The position numbers were made by a program, and so were the translations under genes. DNA of 64,000 bases from NCBI RefSeq assembly GCF_016863495.1, contig NZ_BOOZ01000022.1, positions 1-64,000 of the forward strand. The letters are read 5' to 3'. Below, in pieces: positions 9,363 to 18,021 of this stretch (its first letter is position 1; each line of letters starts with the position of its first letter). Under the pieces are notes generated by a model, which ran no database searches, was not told where the DNA came from, and saw only the letters and a list, made by a program, of their open reading frames with translations. The stretch is from Micromonospora andamanensis. Its GTDB lineage: Bacteria; Actinomycetota; Actinomycetes; Mycobacteriales; Micromonosporaceae.

Positions 9363-10262
9363 TCACCGGGGACCCCAGAAGTCGGTGCCGTGATAGAAGC
9401 CGGCCGTGAAACCGAGCACCCGCCGCAGGTACATCACCTGTTGCGGGCTGACCTCAGCCAGCGGGTCGAGCAGCTTCTGGCACCTGTCGGCAAGGTCGAC
9501 CGCCTGCTGACGTACCTCGCTCTCGTCGACGCCCAACATCAGGATGTTCAGGTCGCCGGCCTTGACGTCACGCTTGTAGCTGGCCAGGTCGTTGACCAGC
9601 CGCAGCACCTTCTCCACCTCGTAGCTGGCCGTGGCCAGCGTGGCCAGGTGCTCCTCGGACTCCACCGCGCCGGTGGCGATCCAATGGGAGATGTTGACCC
9701 AGGTGGCGCCGTAGCCGGCGGCGTTGGCCAGATAGTCACTGGCGGACGGCAGGTCGGCGAGGCTCGTGCTCCGGGCTGCTCTCCACCGCCACTCCTGTAG
9801 CTCGGCGTCGAGCATGCGACGCAACTCGTCGCGCCACAGGTGACCCAGACGTGGGAAGAGGGGCGTAGCTGCCAGGTCGTCGCGGATGTCCGCCAGGAAC
9901 TGCCCGAGCTGGTCGTCGTCGGCTGGTGCGGCGCCCGCTGCCACCGCGAGGCAGGTGGTGACAGTGGCTGCCGCTTCCTCCAGAGAGTCGATCTCAGAGT
10001 CGATCCGCCAATCCTCAGCAGTCACCCACAGCGAGGTGCGGTTCGCGGTGCGGAGTTCGGCGGCGCTGCACCAGGGGGCGATGAACGCTGTCGACAGGGC
10101 CAGGGCGCTCAGCATCGTCGCATCGACGGGAGGGTCGGGAAACAGCGCGGGATAGGCGGCGACCCGGTCCTGCAGGTCGCGTTGCCCTCTCGCGGCCACA
10201 GCACAGATCCGTCCCTGTTCCGCGGTCTGCTCAAGCGTGGCGGCCAGGGTGTCTGGGTGCAT
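9363..10262 (-). CDS. Terpene synthase (class I, family 2)
   Basis: A 299-residue all-helical protein. The magnesium-binding NSE motif is clear: NDLASYKRD at residues 224-232, followed by GDLNILML. The first aspartate-rich motif is not a canonical DDxxD; the candidate at the expected place is EDWRID (83-88), i.e. a DxxxD form. Its length is at the short end of bacterial terpene cyclases, which usually run 320 residues or more. The ATG shares one base with the stop of the upstream P450 (TGATG), so the two are translationally coupled. The product would be a cyclic terpene, probably then oxidised by the P450; chain length cannot be read from sequence. Confidence 0.85.
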   Translation of the reverse strand: MHPDTLAATLEQTAEQGRICAVAARGQRDLQDRVAAYPALFPDPPVDATMLSALALSTAFIAPWCSAAELRTANRTSLWVTAEDWRIDSEIDSLEEAAATVTTCLAVAAGAAPADDDQLGQFLADIRDDLAATPLFPRLGHLWRDELRRMLDAELQEWRWRAARSTSLADLPSASDYLANAAGYGATWVNISHWIATGAVESEEHLATLATASYEVEKVLRLVNDLASYKRDVKAGDLNILMLGVDESEVRQQAVDLADRCQKLLDPLAEVSPQQVMYLRRVLGFTAGFYHGTDFWGPR

Positions 10263-11656
10263 CAGTGGCTCCTACCGGCAACAGAGTGGTCGCGACGGGA
10301 CGGGGTCAGCTCGACTCGACGACGTGGACGCAGGGACGCGGCGACCCGCGGCGCGGGCACAGTGGGGTCGGTGAGTGTGAAACGGAACCTACTGATCAAG
10401 GTTGCCACGATCAACAGCGCCTCCACGTTGAACAGATGTTCGCCGAGGCATCTGTGCATGCCGAGCCCGAACGGGTAGTACGCCTGACGACGGCCGGCTT
10501 CCGCCTCGGCGCGGCCCGGGGCGAAGCGCTCCGGGTCGAAGGACTCGGCGGTCGGACCCCAGAACGCCTTCATCCGCTGAGTGGCGTACGGAGAGAGGAT
10601 GACTGTCGCGCCCCGGTCTATCCGCACTCCTCCGAGCACGTCGGGCCCCAGTGCGCGCCGAGGGACGATCCAACCCGCAGGATACAGACGTAGGAGTTCG
10701 TTGAGCACCATCTGGGTGTAGGTGAGCTGACGCAGGTGCTCCGCCCGCACCGGCCCGGCCCCGACAACCTCATCGATCTCTGCGTAGAGCCGATCTGCGA
10801 CGTCGGTGTGGTTGGCGAGGACGGGCCAGAGCCACGTCAACACGACGTAGCTCGTCTCCGTGGTGACGGCCACCATCGACACCAGGTCGTCGCGCATCTG
10901 CCGTTCGGTGAGTGGCTGGCCGTCGCGTTGCGCGCGCGCCAAAGTCGACAACACGTCGTCGCCGTCGCCGGGCTGACGCACCGCGGCGCGGAGGACCGGC
11001 AGCAGGATGCCGTCGATCGTCTGCACGGAGCGGTGGAAGCGGCGGTCGCCGGGCATCGGAATCCACCACGGCGCGAAGGGGGCCAGCAGACGTGGTGCCA
11101 TCGAGGTGACGATGTCCTCCTGCGCCGCCATGATGCGCAGCGCGTCGTCGACCGAGACCCGGGAGTCGAAGAACACCCGCATGATGGCGGCGCAGACGAG
11201 GCGGGACAGTTCCGTGCCGATGTCGACGACGCTGCCCGCTGCCGCGGCCGTGTCCAGCCGATCGGTGGCCTCGTCGATGGCCGCCGCCATGGTGTCGACG
11301 AGCGCGTCGATGCGACCTCGCCGGAACAGTGGGGCCAGGGTCTTGCGGGAGGCCAGCCAGGTGTCACCTTCGGCGAGGATCCCGTCGCCGACGAGTTTGC
11401 GGACCGAGCGCCAGAGTGCTGTGTCATCGCCCCGGGGGTAGTTGGCAGCCCGGTCCTGCAACACCTGCCGTACGTGATCGGGATGGGTCACCAGGTACGG
11501 GCTGGAAACCCCGAGCCCGAGCCGTACGACCTCGCCACCAGCCGCCTCACCGGCGTCCACAAGGGACTGATGCGCGTCGCGGAGGAAGCTCGGCAACGCC
11601 TTCCAGGCGGGCACACTCACGGGTCTGCCGGCTGCCGCTGCCTTCGGTGCCCCCAT
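10262..11656 (-). CDS. Cytochrome P450, partner of the terpene synthase
   Basis: A 464-residue P450 with the haem-binding motif FGLGMHRCLGEHLF near residue 405, the ELLRLYP (ExxR) helix K motif near 320, and an I-helix region in which the usual AGxxT reads VAVTTETSYVVLTW. Gene order P450 then terpene synthase with a TGATG junction implies one transcript from the GGGAGGGG-led ATG at 11656. A natural role is oxidation of the terpene product. P450 and terpene cyclase genes are known companions of some Streptomyces conservons, and this block lies directly upstream of one. Confidence 0.9.
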   Translation of the reverse strand: MGAPKAAAAGRPVSVPAWKALPSFLRDAHQSLVDAGEAAGGEVVRLGLGVSSPYLVTHPDHVRQVLQDRAANYPRGDDTALWRSVRKLVGDGILAEGDTWLASRKTLAPLFRRGRIDALVDTMAAAIDEATDRLDTAAAAGSVVDIGTELSRLVCAAIMRVFFDSRVSVDDALRIMAAQEDIVTSMAPRLLAPFAPWWIPMPGDRRFHRSVQTIDGILLPVLRAAVRQPGDGDDVLSTLARAQRDGQPLTERQMRDDLVSMVAVTTETSYVVLTWLWPVLANHTDVADRLYAEIDEVVGAGPVRAEHLRQLTYTQMVLNELLRLYPAGWIVPRRALGPDVLGGVRIDRGATVILSPYATQRMKAFWGPTAESFDPERFAPGRAEAEAGRRQAYYPFGLGMHRCLGEHLFNVEALLIVATLISRFRFTLTDPTVPAPRVAASLRPRRRVELTPSRRDHSVAGRSH

Positions 11657-11684
11657 CGTGGACCCCTCCCTGTGGCTTGCCTTC

Positions 11685-11707
11685 GAAGTTGTCGAGTGCG
11701 CAACTTC
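11685..11707. promoter_or_regulatory. Inverted repeat upstream of the P450/terpene synthase operon
   Basis: GAAGTTG-N9-CAACTTC, a perfect 7-base dyad about 30 bases upstream of the P450 start. Position suits an operator. No matching regulator is identified. Confidence 0.45.
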
Positions 11708-11825
11708 CAGGACTTAATCCAGCCTCAGTGTGCAAGTCGTGAAGGCGGACTCGCAATGGGTGACGGCTTTGTCACTCGGCCTTGCGTCATGGCCCTCCGT
11801 CTGCAGATCCGCTGCCACGGCGCCG

Positions 11826-12917
11826 TCACTGCCGAATGCCGGTTCGCGCGGCTCGCTCGACTCTTTCGATCAACCGGCTGTTGTGTGCGGCGTGGCCGAA
11901 CCCGGGGGTGTGGTGCGTACCGCTGGCGATGTCGCGTGCCAGGCTGGCGTACACCTCGCCCACGTTGATGGACGCGCCGGCCCAGATTTCGGCGGCCGTC
12001 GGGCCAACGCCGGTGGCGACAGGTCTGTCCGGCGCGGCGAAGTCCACGCTCGACGACAGCTTCAGGTCGCCGACCTGAACGCCCGCCGGATGATTGCCGG
12101 TCAGCTTCAGCCAGCCGTCCGACCCGCGAACTTCGAGGCTGAAGTGCGCCTCGGTGGCGGGCACACCGGCCAAGATCTGCACCCCGACGGGGGCGCCCGA
12201 CGAGGTCTTGACGATGGCGTCGAGGTGATCCGGCACCTCCCGGACGGAGACCGTTCCGGTGTCTACCAGCTTCACCTCCGGCCAGAGCAGTTCCGTGCGC
12301 GCGTCGATCTCGGTGATGTCGCCGAGGACTGCCTCGACTAAGTCCAGGACATGGCCGGCTGCGATCGTCAGGAAGCCGGCGCCCGCTGCCGCCTTGTCGA
12401 AGTACTCGTACGCGCTCACCGACTCCGGGCCGTTTCCGAACGTCGTAGCGGTGACCCGCGCCGAGAGCAGTCGCCCGAGTCGCCCCGCTGCGATGAGCTC
12501 CGTAGCCCGGCGGACCGACGGGGTGAGCCGGCCCTGAAGGCCGATCGCGGTGTGCCGGGAGCCGGCCGCGTCGGCCATCTCCTCGGTCTGCGCAACTGTC
12601 GCTCCCAGGGGCGACTCCGAATACACGGCCTTGTTCGCGGCCAGCGCCGGTAGGACCAACTCCCGGTGAGCCGGGACCTTGACGGCCACCGTGACGAGGT
12701 CGATCGACGGATCGTGGATGAGTTCGAGCGGATCGGCGTACCAACGCTTGGCGCCGAAGGTCTCCGCGGCCTCGCGGGCGCTCTGCTCATGACGTGTGGC
12801 CACGGCGGCCAGGACGAACTGCGGCTGTGCCGCCAGTGCGGGGATGTGTGCCGCCCCGGCCCAGCTCGCCTTCGTGTCCGCGCCGATGATGCCGACGCGA
12901 ATCACATTGCTCTGCAT
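11826..12917 (-). CDS. Gfo/Idh/MocA family oxidoreductase
   Basis: A 363-residue NAD(P)-dependent dehydrogenase. The Rossmann fold opens with IRVGIIGADTKASWAGAAHIPAL. The family lysine appears to be replaced: the usual EKP reads ESP (NKAVYSESPLG), and a C-terminal alpha/beta domain follows. The ATG at 12917 has AAGGAG nine bases upstream; an earlier ATG at 12935 would contain that site inside the gene. It lies 60 bases downstream of the aldo/keto reductase on the same strand, suggesting a small sugar or carbonyl metabolism operon under the MarR regulator at 14072. Substrate unknown. Confidence 0.88.
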   Translation of the reverse strand: MQSNVIRVGIIGADTKASWAGAAHIPALAAQPQFVLAAVATRHEQSAREAAETFGAKRWYADPLELIHDPSIDLVTVAVKVPAHRELVLPALAANKAVYSESPLGATVAQTEEMADAAGSRHTAIGLQGRLTPSVRRATELIAAGRLGRLLSARVTATTFGNGPESVSAYEYFDKAAAGAGFLTIAAGHVLDLVEAVLGDITEIDARTELLWPEVKLVDTGTVSVREVPDHLDAIVKTSSGAPVGVQILAGVPATEAHFSLEVRGSDGWLKLTGNHPAGVQVGDLKLSSSVDFAAPDRPVATGVGPTAAEIWAGASINVGEVYASLARDIASGTHHTPGFGHAAHNSRLIERVERAARTGIRQ

Positions 12918-12977
12918 GATGTAGGGCTCCTTCATCGACGTGCGACCGCGGCGCGGCCACTTCGTGGTGTCGTGCTC

Positions 12978-13949
12978 TCACCCGTCGATCGCGGCCATGT
13001 CGGGCTCGGCATGGCGATCACCGCTTGCCGGTGTCAGGTTGTTCAGCCGGTCGATCTGGCCGGAGGTGAGTCGGATGTTGTCGGCGGCGCAGTTCTCCTC
13101 AAGGCGGTGGACACGCTTGGTGCCCGGGATCGGCGCGATGCCCTCGCCCTGGGCGAGGAGCCAGGCCAGGGCGACCTGCGCGGGCGTGGCCGCCACCTCG
13201 TCGGCGACGGCGCGGACCTCGTCGACGATGCGCAGGTTGCGCGTGAGGTTGTCGCCGGTGAACCGGGGGTTGGTACGCCGCCAGTCGGTGGCGTCCAGGC
13301 CGTCGAGGGAGCGGATGTCACCTGTGAGAAATCCGTGTCCGAGCGGCGAGTAGGGCACGAAGCCGATACCGAGTTCGCGCAGCGCAGGCAGTACTTCGAC
13401 CTCAGGGTCGCGGGTCCACAACGAGTACTCCGACTGGACGGCGGCCACCGGATGCACCGCGTGAGCCCGTCGGATCGTTGCTGCGGACGCCTCCGAGAGC
13501 CCGATGTGGCGTACCTTGCCCGCAGCCACCAACTCGCTCAACGCGCCTACCGTCTCCTCGATCGGGGTGCCGCGGTCGACCCGGTGTTGGTAGTACAGAT
13601 CGATGTGATCGGTTCCGAGCCGCCGCAGCGATCCGTCGACAGCCGCGCGGATGTTGCCAGGGGTGCTGTCCGGACCTGGTCGGCCGGTGTGGGACACGAG
13701 GCCGAACTTGGTGGCGAGAACGACCTCGTCCCGGCGGCCCCTGATCGCGCGACCCACCAGCTCCTCGTTGACGTACGGCCCGTAGACCTCGGCGGTGTCC
13801 AGGTGCGTGACGCCGAGGTCCAGCGCCCGATGAATGGTGCGGATCGCCTCGGCGTCACCACGGTCGGCGCCGGTGTAGTACCCCGACATGCCCATGGCCC
13901 CGAGACCGATGCGGGAGACCGCGAGTGCTCCCAGCGGTGTGGATTGCAC
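12978..13949 (-). CDS. Aldo/keto reductase
   Basis: A 323-residue NADPH-dependent reductase of the YakC/general stress protein 69 type. LDTAEVYGPYVNEELVGRAI carries the catalytic Asp and Tyr; VVLATKFG the catalytic Lys; the NADP-binding C-terminal end reads IPGTKRVHRLEEN. The GTG at 13949 (GGAAGG upstream, protein starting VQSTPLG) fits the family better than the ATG at 13976. It is divergent from a MarR gene with two shared operator-like palindromes, so it is probably repressed by that protein and induced by a reactive or phenolic compound. Confidence 0.92.
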   Translation of the reverse strand: MQSTPLGALAVSRIGLGAMGMSGYYTGADRGDAEAIRTIHRALDLGVTHLDTAEVYGPYVNEELVGRAIRGRRDEVVLATKFGLVSHTGRPGPDSTPGNIRAAVDGSLRRLGTDHIDLYYQHRVDRGTPIEETVGALSELVAAGKVRHIGLSEASAATIRRAHAVHPVAAVQSEYSLWTRDPEVEVLPALRELGIGFVPYSPLGHGFLTGDIRSLDGLDATDWRRTNPRFTGDNLTRNLRIVDEVRAVADEVAATPAQVALAWLLAQGEGIAPIPGTKRVHRLEENCAADNIRLTSGQIDRLNNLTPASGDRHAEPDMAAIDG

Positions 13950-14001
13950 GCACTTGTCCTTCCTGAAACGGATCATCGATTCGTGCTTCGAGGAGCACGT
14001 C

Positions 14002-14046
14002 GAACTTGACGCATCAAGTTCTACTCCGACGAACTTGATGCGTCAA
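14002..14046. promoter_or_regulatory. Paired MarR-type operators in a divergent promoter
   Basis: GAACTTGACGCATCAAGTTC (14002-14021, perfect dyad of 8-base arms) and GAACTTGATGCGTCAA (14031-14046). Their 12-base cores are exact reverse complements, centred 29 bases apart. On the minus strand the second core supplies a -35 (TTGACG), and TAGAAC follows after 17 bases. On the plus strand TTGATG (14035-14040) is 16 bases before TAATGT (14057-14062). Both promoters are therefore covered by the sites. Confidence 0.75.
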
Positions 14047-14071
14047 CATGCTGCCCGGTAATGTGAGTCCC

Positions 14072-14602
14072 GTGACCGAGGAGGAGGTGGCGGGGAAGCC
14101 CACGACGGCCGTTGCCGGGACGCGATGGCTGAGCCAGGATGAGCGGGCGGCGTGGTTGGCCAACTCAGCGCTCATGATCAGCCTGCCGGCGGCCCTGGAC
14201 GCCCGGATGCAGCGCGAGTCCCAGCTGACCTTCTTCGAGTACATGGTGCTCTCGGTGCTCTCCGAGGAGCCGGATCACACGATGCAGATGAGTCGTCTCG
14301 CCGCCCGAACGTCGGCCTCGCTGTCCCGGCTGTCGCATGTTGTCGGACGGCTGGAGAAACGCGGGCTGCTCGCGCGGGCCCGCATTCCCGGCCCCGGCAG
14401 GCGCACCAACACGACTCTGACCGAGGCCGGTTACGAGGTGGTCGTGGCGGCGGCGCCGGGACATGTCGCGGCCGTCCGCGAGTTCCTGATAGATGAGCTG
14501 GAGCCCCACGAACTGGCTACGCTGAACCGGATCGGCACTGCCGTCGAGGCGGCGATCAACCGGGCCGCGGGGTCGACTTCGGTCGAGACGTCCGTGCCGT
14601 GA
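14072..14602 (+). CDS. MarR family transcriptional regulator
   Basis: A winged-helix regulator of 176 residues from the GTG at 14072, or 184 from the ATG at 14048. The core reads FFEYMVLSVLSEEP, MSRLAARTSASLSRLSHVVGRLEKRGLL and a basic wing RIPGPGRRTNTTLTEAG. Neither start has a Shine-Dalgarno sequence. A -10 (TAATGT) ending 9 bases before the GTG suggests a leaderless transcript starting at or just before it, and the ATG would lie upstream of that -10. It is divergent from the aldo/keto reductase operon and probably represses both it and itself. Confidence 0.9.
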   Translation: MTEEEVAGKPTTAVAGTRWLSQDERAAWLANSALMISLPAALDARMQRESQLTFFEYMVLSVLSEEPDHTMQMSRLAARTSASLSRLSHVVGRLEKRGLLARARIPGPGRRTNTTLTEAGYEVVVAAAPGHVAAVREFLIDELEPHELATLNRIGTAVEAAINRAAGSTSVETSVP

Positions 14603-14713
14603 CCGCCGGTCCGGCCCGGGTATCGTGCCCCTGCGCCCTGGCCTGACCTGCCCTGTCGAGCGGGGACGTGGAATCGGGGGCCGATGGTGCTCCTGCCCCG
14701 GGTGGGTTGGCGG

Positions 14714-15451
14714 TCAAACGATGCCACCGTTTGTGTAGATGACCTGACCGTTGACCCAGCGCGCCGGCCCGGCGAGGAAGGCTACGGTTTCGGCGATGTC
14801 CTCGGGCCTGCCCAGTCGCTCCAGTGGCGGCAGCGAGGCGAGGTGGTCGATCGTCTCCTGGCTCTTCCCGTTCAGGAACAGCGGTGTGGCCGTCGGACCA
14901 GGCGCCACGGTGTTGACTGTCACGTCCCGGCCGCGCAACTCGCGGGCGAGGATCAACGTCATCGCCTCCACCGCCGCCTTGGTTGCCGCGTACGCGGCAT
15001 AGGTGGGGTGGGCGAGCTTCGCCACGCTGGTCGAGAAGTTGATCAGCGCACCGCCCGGCCGCAGGCGTCTTGCTGCCTCCTGGCTGACCACGAATGTGCC
15101 CCGCACGTTCGTGCGATGCATCCGGTCGAAGTCCGCCAGGTCGAACTCGGCCACCGGCGCCAGCAACATGATTCCCGCGGTGTTGGCCACCACGTCGACC
15201 CCACCGAACCGCCGCTCCGCCTCTTCGAACAGCGTCCGCACCTGATCGGGCTCGGCCACGTCCGCCGGGTGCGCGACCGCCGATCCGCCGCGGCCGGTCA
15301 CCGCCTTTGCCGTCTTCTCGGCACGCTCGGCGTTGCCCGCATAGTGCACGACCACACTCATGCCGTCGGCGGCGAGTCGTTCCGCGATCGCACGGCCGAT
15401 ACCTCCGGACCCTCCGGTGACGATCGCGACGCGCGGCTGTGAGCGGGTCAT
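14714..15451 (-). CDS. SDR family oxidoreductase (FabG-like)
   Basis: A 245-residue classical short-chain dehydrogenase. VTGGSGGIGRAIAERLA is the TGxxxGxG cofactor loop. NTAG replaces the common NNAG. The catalytic Ser lies in INFSTSVAKL, and YAATK gives the YxxxK pair. The C-terminal WVNGQVIYTNGG is typical of the family. GAGGAGG stands 6 bases before the ATG. It is convergent with the MarR gene and follows the AraC regulator at 15546 on the same strand after 94 bases, so it may be that regulator's target. Substrate unknown. Confidence 0.92.
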   Translation of the reverse strand: MTRSQPRVAIVTGGSGGIGRAIAERLAADGMSVVVHYAGNAERAEKTAKAVTGRGGSAVAHPADVAEPDQVRTLFEEAERRFGGVDVVANTAGIMLLAPVAEFDLADFDRMHRTNVRGTFVVSQEAARRLRPGGALINFSTSVAKLAHPTYAAYAATKAAVEAMTLILARELRGRDVTVNTVAPGPTATPLFLNGKSQETIDHLASLPPLERLGRPEDIAETVAFLAGPARWVNGQVIYTNGGIV

Positions 15452-15545
15452 GGTGCCTCCTCTGGGCTCGTTGCCTCCTTACTACCCCCGCCCACCGGCT
15501 GTGCGGGGCCCATTGTTGCGCGATGAGCCCCGGAAATTGCGGCGG

Positions 15546-16379
15546 TCACTGACGGAAGAGCGCAGGCGGTAGGCCGTACTCGGCGCGGAAGGCCCGCGCG
15601 AACTGGCCGCTGCTCCGGTATCCGCAGCGCAGCGCGATCGACGCCACGCTGTGCGGGGTACGCCGGAGCAACTCCGCAGCCGCTTCGAGCCGCATCCTGC
15701 GCAGGTACTGGTACGGGGTGAGCCCGGTTGTCAGCGCGAAGGACCGGATGAAGTGGAACTTGCTAACCCGCACCACCGCAGCGAGATCACCGACTGTGAG
15801 GTTGTCCCCGAGGTGCGCACGCATGTGGTCGGCGACCCGCCGGACCTGGGCAACGCTCAACGGAAGGGCAGCCGCGCGCTCGTTCCGGTGCCGTCGCGTC
15901 GGCTGCCCGGCCAGGTGCGCCAGGTGGGCGGCCAGACCCTGCGCCAGCGCGTCGGCGTACAGGGCGGGCGCACCTGTGGTCAGTGCCTCACCGAGGGCAC
16001 GGGCGGACGCGGTGACGTACGGGTCCTCCAGGCTCAGCGCGTCGGGGAAGGCCACCCCCGCCGCCGCAGCCGGATCCAGCTGAAGATGCAGCGACTCCAT
16101 GGCCTCGGGACGGGCTCCGTGCCACCGCAGCACGCTGGCGTTGCCCGGGGCGGTCACCCCGATCGACCCCGGCCGGTAGGCGGCGGCCCGCCACGAGGAT
16201 CCGTGCCGGCTCTCGATGTGGTATCGCCCGCTGGTGACGAGCACGACGAGCAGGCCCTCGGCGGTGGTGACGAACGGCTCGGCAACGACCGGATCGACAT
16301 ACGTCAGCGCGCGCACACTGCGCCACCCCAGCGCATCGCTGGAACGGATCAGCCGTGACGGCAGCCCAGCTTCGACCAC
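15546..16379 (-). CDS. AraC family transcriptional regulator
   Basis: A 277-residue regulator: an N-terminal cupin-like AraC-binding domain (about 1-150; GRYHIESRHGSSWRAAAYRPG) and a C-terminal double helix-turn-helix (LTVGDLAAVVRVSKFHFIRSF and VASIALRCGYRSSGQFARAFR). The GTG at 16379 is preferred because AGGA six bases before it overlaps the TAG stop of the upstream XRE gene, a typical re-initiation arrangement. A longer frame would run antiparallel in content through the XRE gene and is unlikely. Confidence 0.9.
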   Translation of the reverse strand: MVEAGLPSRLIRSSDALGWRSVRALTYVDPVVAEPFVTTAEGLLVVLVTSGRYHIESRHGSSWRAAAYRPGSIGVTAPGNASVLRWHGARPEAMESLHLQLDPAAAAGVAFPDALSLEDPYVTASARALGEALTTGAPALYADALAQGLAAHLAHLAGQPTRRHRNERAAALPLSVAQVRRVADHMRAHLGDNLTVGDLAAVVRVSKFHFIRSFALTTGLTPYQYLRRMRLEAAAELLRRTPHSVASIALRCGYRSSGQFARAFRAEYGLPPALFRQ

Positions 16380-16387
16380 GATGCGTC

Positions 16388-17197
16388 CTACGCCCACCGG
16401 GCCGTTGCCAGGGCCTGCGCCGCAGGGCTGCCGGGCTCGGCCTGGTAGACGATGAGCTGTTGGCCGGACGCGCCGTCGACGGTGAACGACTCGTACGTCA
16501 GGGTCAGTTCGCCGAACTCGGGGTGGTGGAGAAGCTTCGCTTCGTGAGATTTGCCCCGTACGTCGTGTCGGGCCCACAACCGGCGGAAGTCCGGGCTCTT
16601 GAGGGACAGTTCGCCGACGAGTTCGGTAAGCCGAGGGTCGTCGGGCATGTTTCCGGCGGCGGCGCGCAACGCACCGAGGCTGGACCGCGCGACCTGGTCC
16701 CACTCGGGGTAGAACGACCGGGCCGTCGAGCTGAGGAAGACGAAGCGCACGAGGTTGGGTTCGTCATGCGCCAACACCTCGGCAAAGAGGGCACGCCCCA
16801 GCCGGTTCCCAGCCAGCACCTCCATCGTGTGGTCGACGATCAGCGCGGGCGTGTGCGCCCAACCGTCCATCAGCCGGAGCAGACTCGGCCGCACGGTGGC
16901 CCGGGCACTCCGGCGAGCGGGACGATGACCGGTCCGGCCCAGCAGGTGCAGGTGCGCCACCTCCTCCGGATCGAGCCGCAGGGTGCGGGCCACCGCGTCC
17001 AGCACCTGGCCCGAGGGGTGCCGTTCGCGTCCCTGCTCCAGCCGGGCGTAGTAGTCGGTGCTGACCCCGGACAGCTGAGCAACCTCCTCCCGCCGCAGCC
17101 CTGGCGTCCGACGCCGCCCCGACAAGGTCACCCCTGCCCGCTCGGGGCTGGTCATCTCACGCCGTGCCCGTAGGTATTCGCCGAGTGGGCTGCCCAT
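16388..17197 (-). CDS. XRE family regulator with MmyB-like ligand-binding domain
   Basis: A 269-residue protein. The helix-turn-helix (TPGLRREEVAQLSGVSTDYYARLEQGR) is at about 33-60, followed by the larger MmyB-like sensor domain that binds fatty-acid-like ligands in studied members (WAHTPALIVDHTMEVLAGN, ending QQLIVYQAEPGSPA). Such genes usually sit next to an SDR that they control; here an SDR lies divergently at 17298. Its stop overlaps the ribosome binding site of the AraC gene. Confidence 0.92.
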   Translation of the reverse strand: MGSPLGEYLRARREMTSPERAGVTLSGRRRTPGLRREEVAQLSGVSTDYYARLEQGRERHPSGQVLDAVARTLRLDPEEVAHLHLLGRTGHRPARRSARATVRPSLLRLMDGWAHTPALIVDHTMEVLAGNRLGRALFAEVLAHDEPNLVRFVFLSSTARSFYPEWDQVARSSLGALRAAAGNMPDDPRLTELVGELSLKSPDFRRLWARHDVRGKSHEAKLLHHPEFGELTLTYESFTVDGASGQQLIVYQAEPGSPAAQALATARWA

Positions 17198-17297
17198 GCA
17201 CCAAGCCTAGTTCGGTCAGATTCCCTCGGCCTGGCGCAGCTATCCAGGACGCATCGCACCCTGCCTGACCGTCCGCCCGGCGCGGAGGGTGGACCGC

Positions 17298-18020
17298 ATG
17301 GAACCCACCACGAAGGTCGTCCTGGTCACCGGCGCGAGCAGCGGCATCGGGGAGGCGGTAGCGCTGCGCCTCGCCGAGGAGGGGCATCAGATCGTCGCGG
17401 GCGCCCGACGCCAGGAACGGTTGGACGCCCTCGCGCGGCACCACGACAACATTCGCGTACGGCGACTCGACGTGACCGAGCGTGCTGATGTCGCAGCTTT
17501 CGTCGGCAGCGCGGTCGACGAGTTCGGCCGGGTCGATGTGCTCGTGAACAATGCCGGCGTGATGCCGCTGTCCCGGCTCGACGCAATGCTCGTCGACGAG
17601 TGGGACCGGATGCTCGACGTCAACGTGCGCGGCCTGCTGCACGGCATCGCCGCCGCCCTTCCCGTCTTTCACCAGCAGCGCGGCGGCCACGTGGTGACCG
17701 TCGCGTCAGTCGGCGCGCACGAGGTGGTGCCGACCTCGGCGGTCTACTCGGCCACGAAGTTCGCCGCGTGGGCGATCACCGAGGGACTGCGCCTGGAGGC
17801 CGATCCGAGCCTGCGGGTCACCACCATCACCCCGGGGGTGGTCGAGTCCGAGCTGGCCGAAACGATAAGCGACCCGGGCGCCCGTGCGGCGATGAGGGAA
17901 TACCGCAGGAACGCGATCCCGCCCGACGCGATCGCCCGCGCGGTCTCCTTCGCGATCGCCCAGCCGGCGGACGTCGACGTCAACGAGATCATCGTGCGCC
18001 CGACCCGGCAGCGGGCCTGA
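17298..18020 (+). CDS. SDR family oxidoreductase
   Basis: A 240-residue classical SDR (YdfG/serine dehydrogenase-like). VTGASSGIGEAVALRL is the cofactor loop, VNNAGVM the NNAG motif, VASVGA the catalytic Ser region and YSATK the YxxxK pair. The ATG at 17298 has GGAGGG eight bases upstream; a GTG nine bases earlier lies inside that site. It is divergent from the XRE/MmyB regulator across a 100-base gap and followed after one base by the Atu4866-type lipoprotein gene, so both are likely in one operon controlled by the regulator. Confidence 0.92.
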   Translation: MEPTTKVVLVTGASSGIGEAVALRLAEEGHQIVAGARRQERLDALARHHDNIRVRRLDVTERADVAAFVGSAVDEFGRVDVLVNNAGVMPLSRLDAMLVDEWDRMLDVNVRGLLHGIAAALPVFHQQRGGHVVTVASVGAHEVVPTSAVYSATKFAAWAITEGLRLEADPSLRVTTITPGVVESELAETISDPGARAAMREYRRNAIPPDAIARAVSFAIAQPADVDVNEIIVRPTRQRA

Positions 18021-18021
18021 C

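Noticed and set aside
10520..10540. AGCGCTCC sequence similar to a CebR half-site
   Set aside because: Lies inside the P450 coding region, lacks the full palindrome.
10736..11968. A 410-codon plus-strand open frame over the P450 gene
   Set aside because: Antisense to a P450 with intact haem and ExxR motifs; no homology visible.
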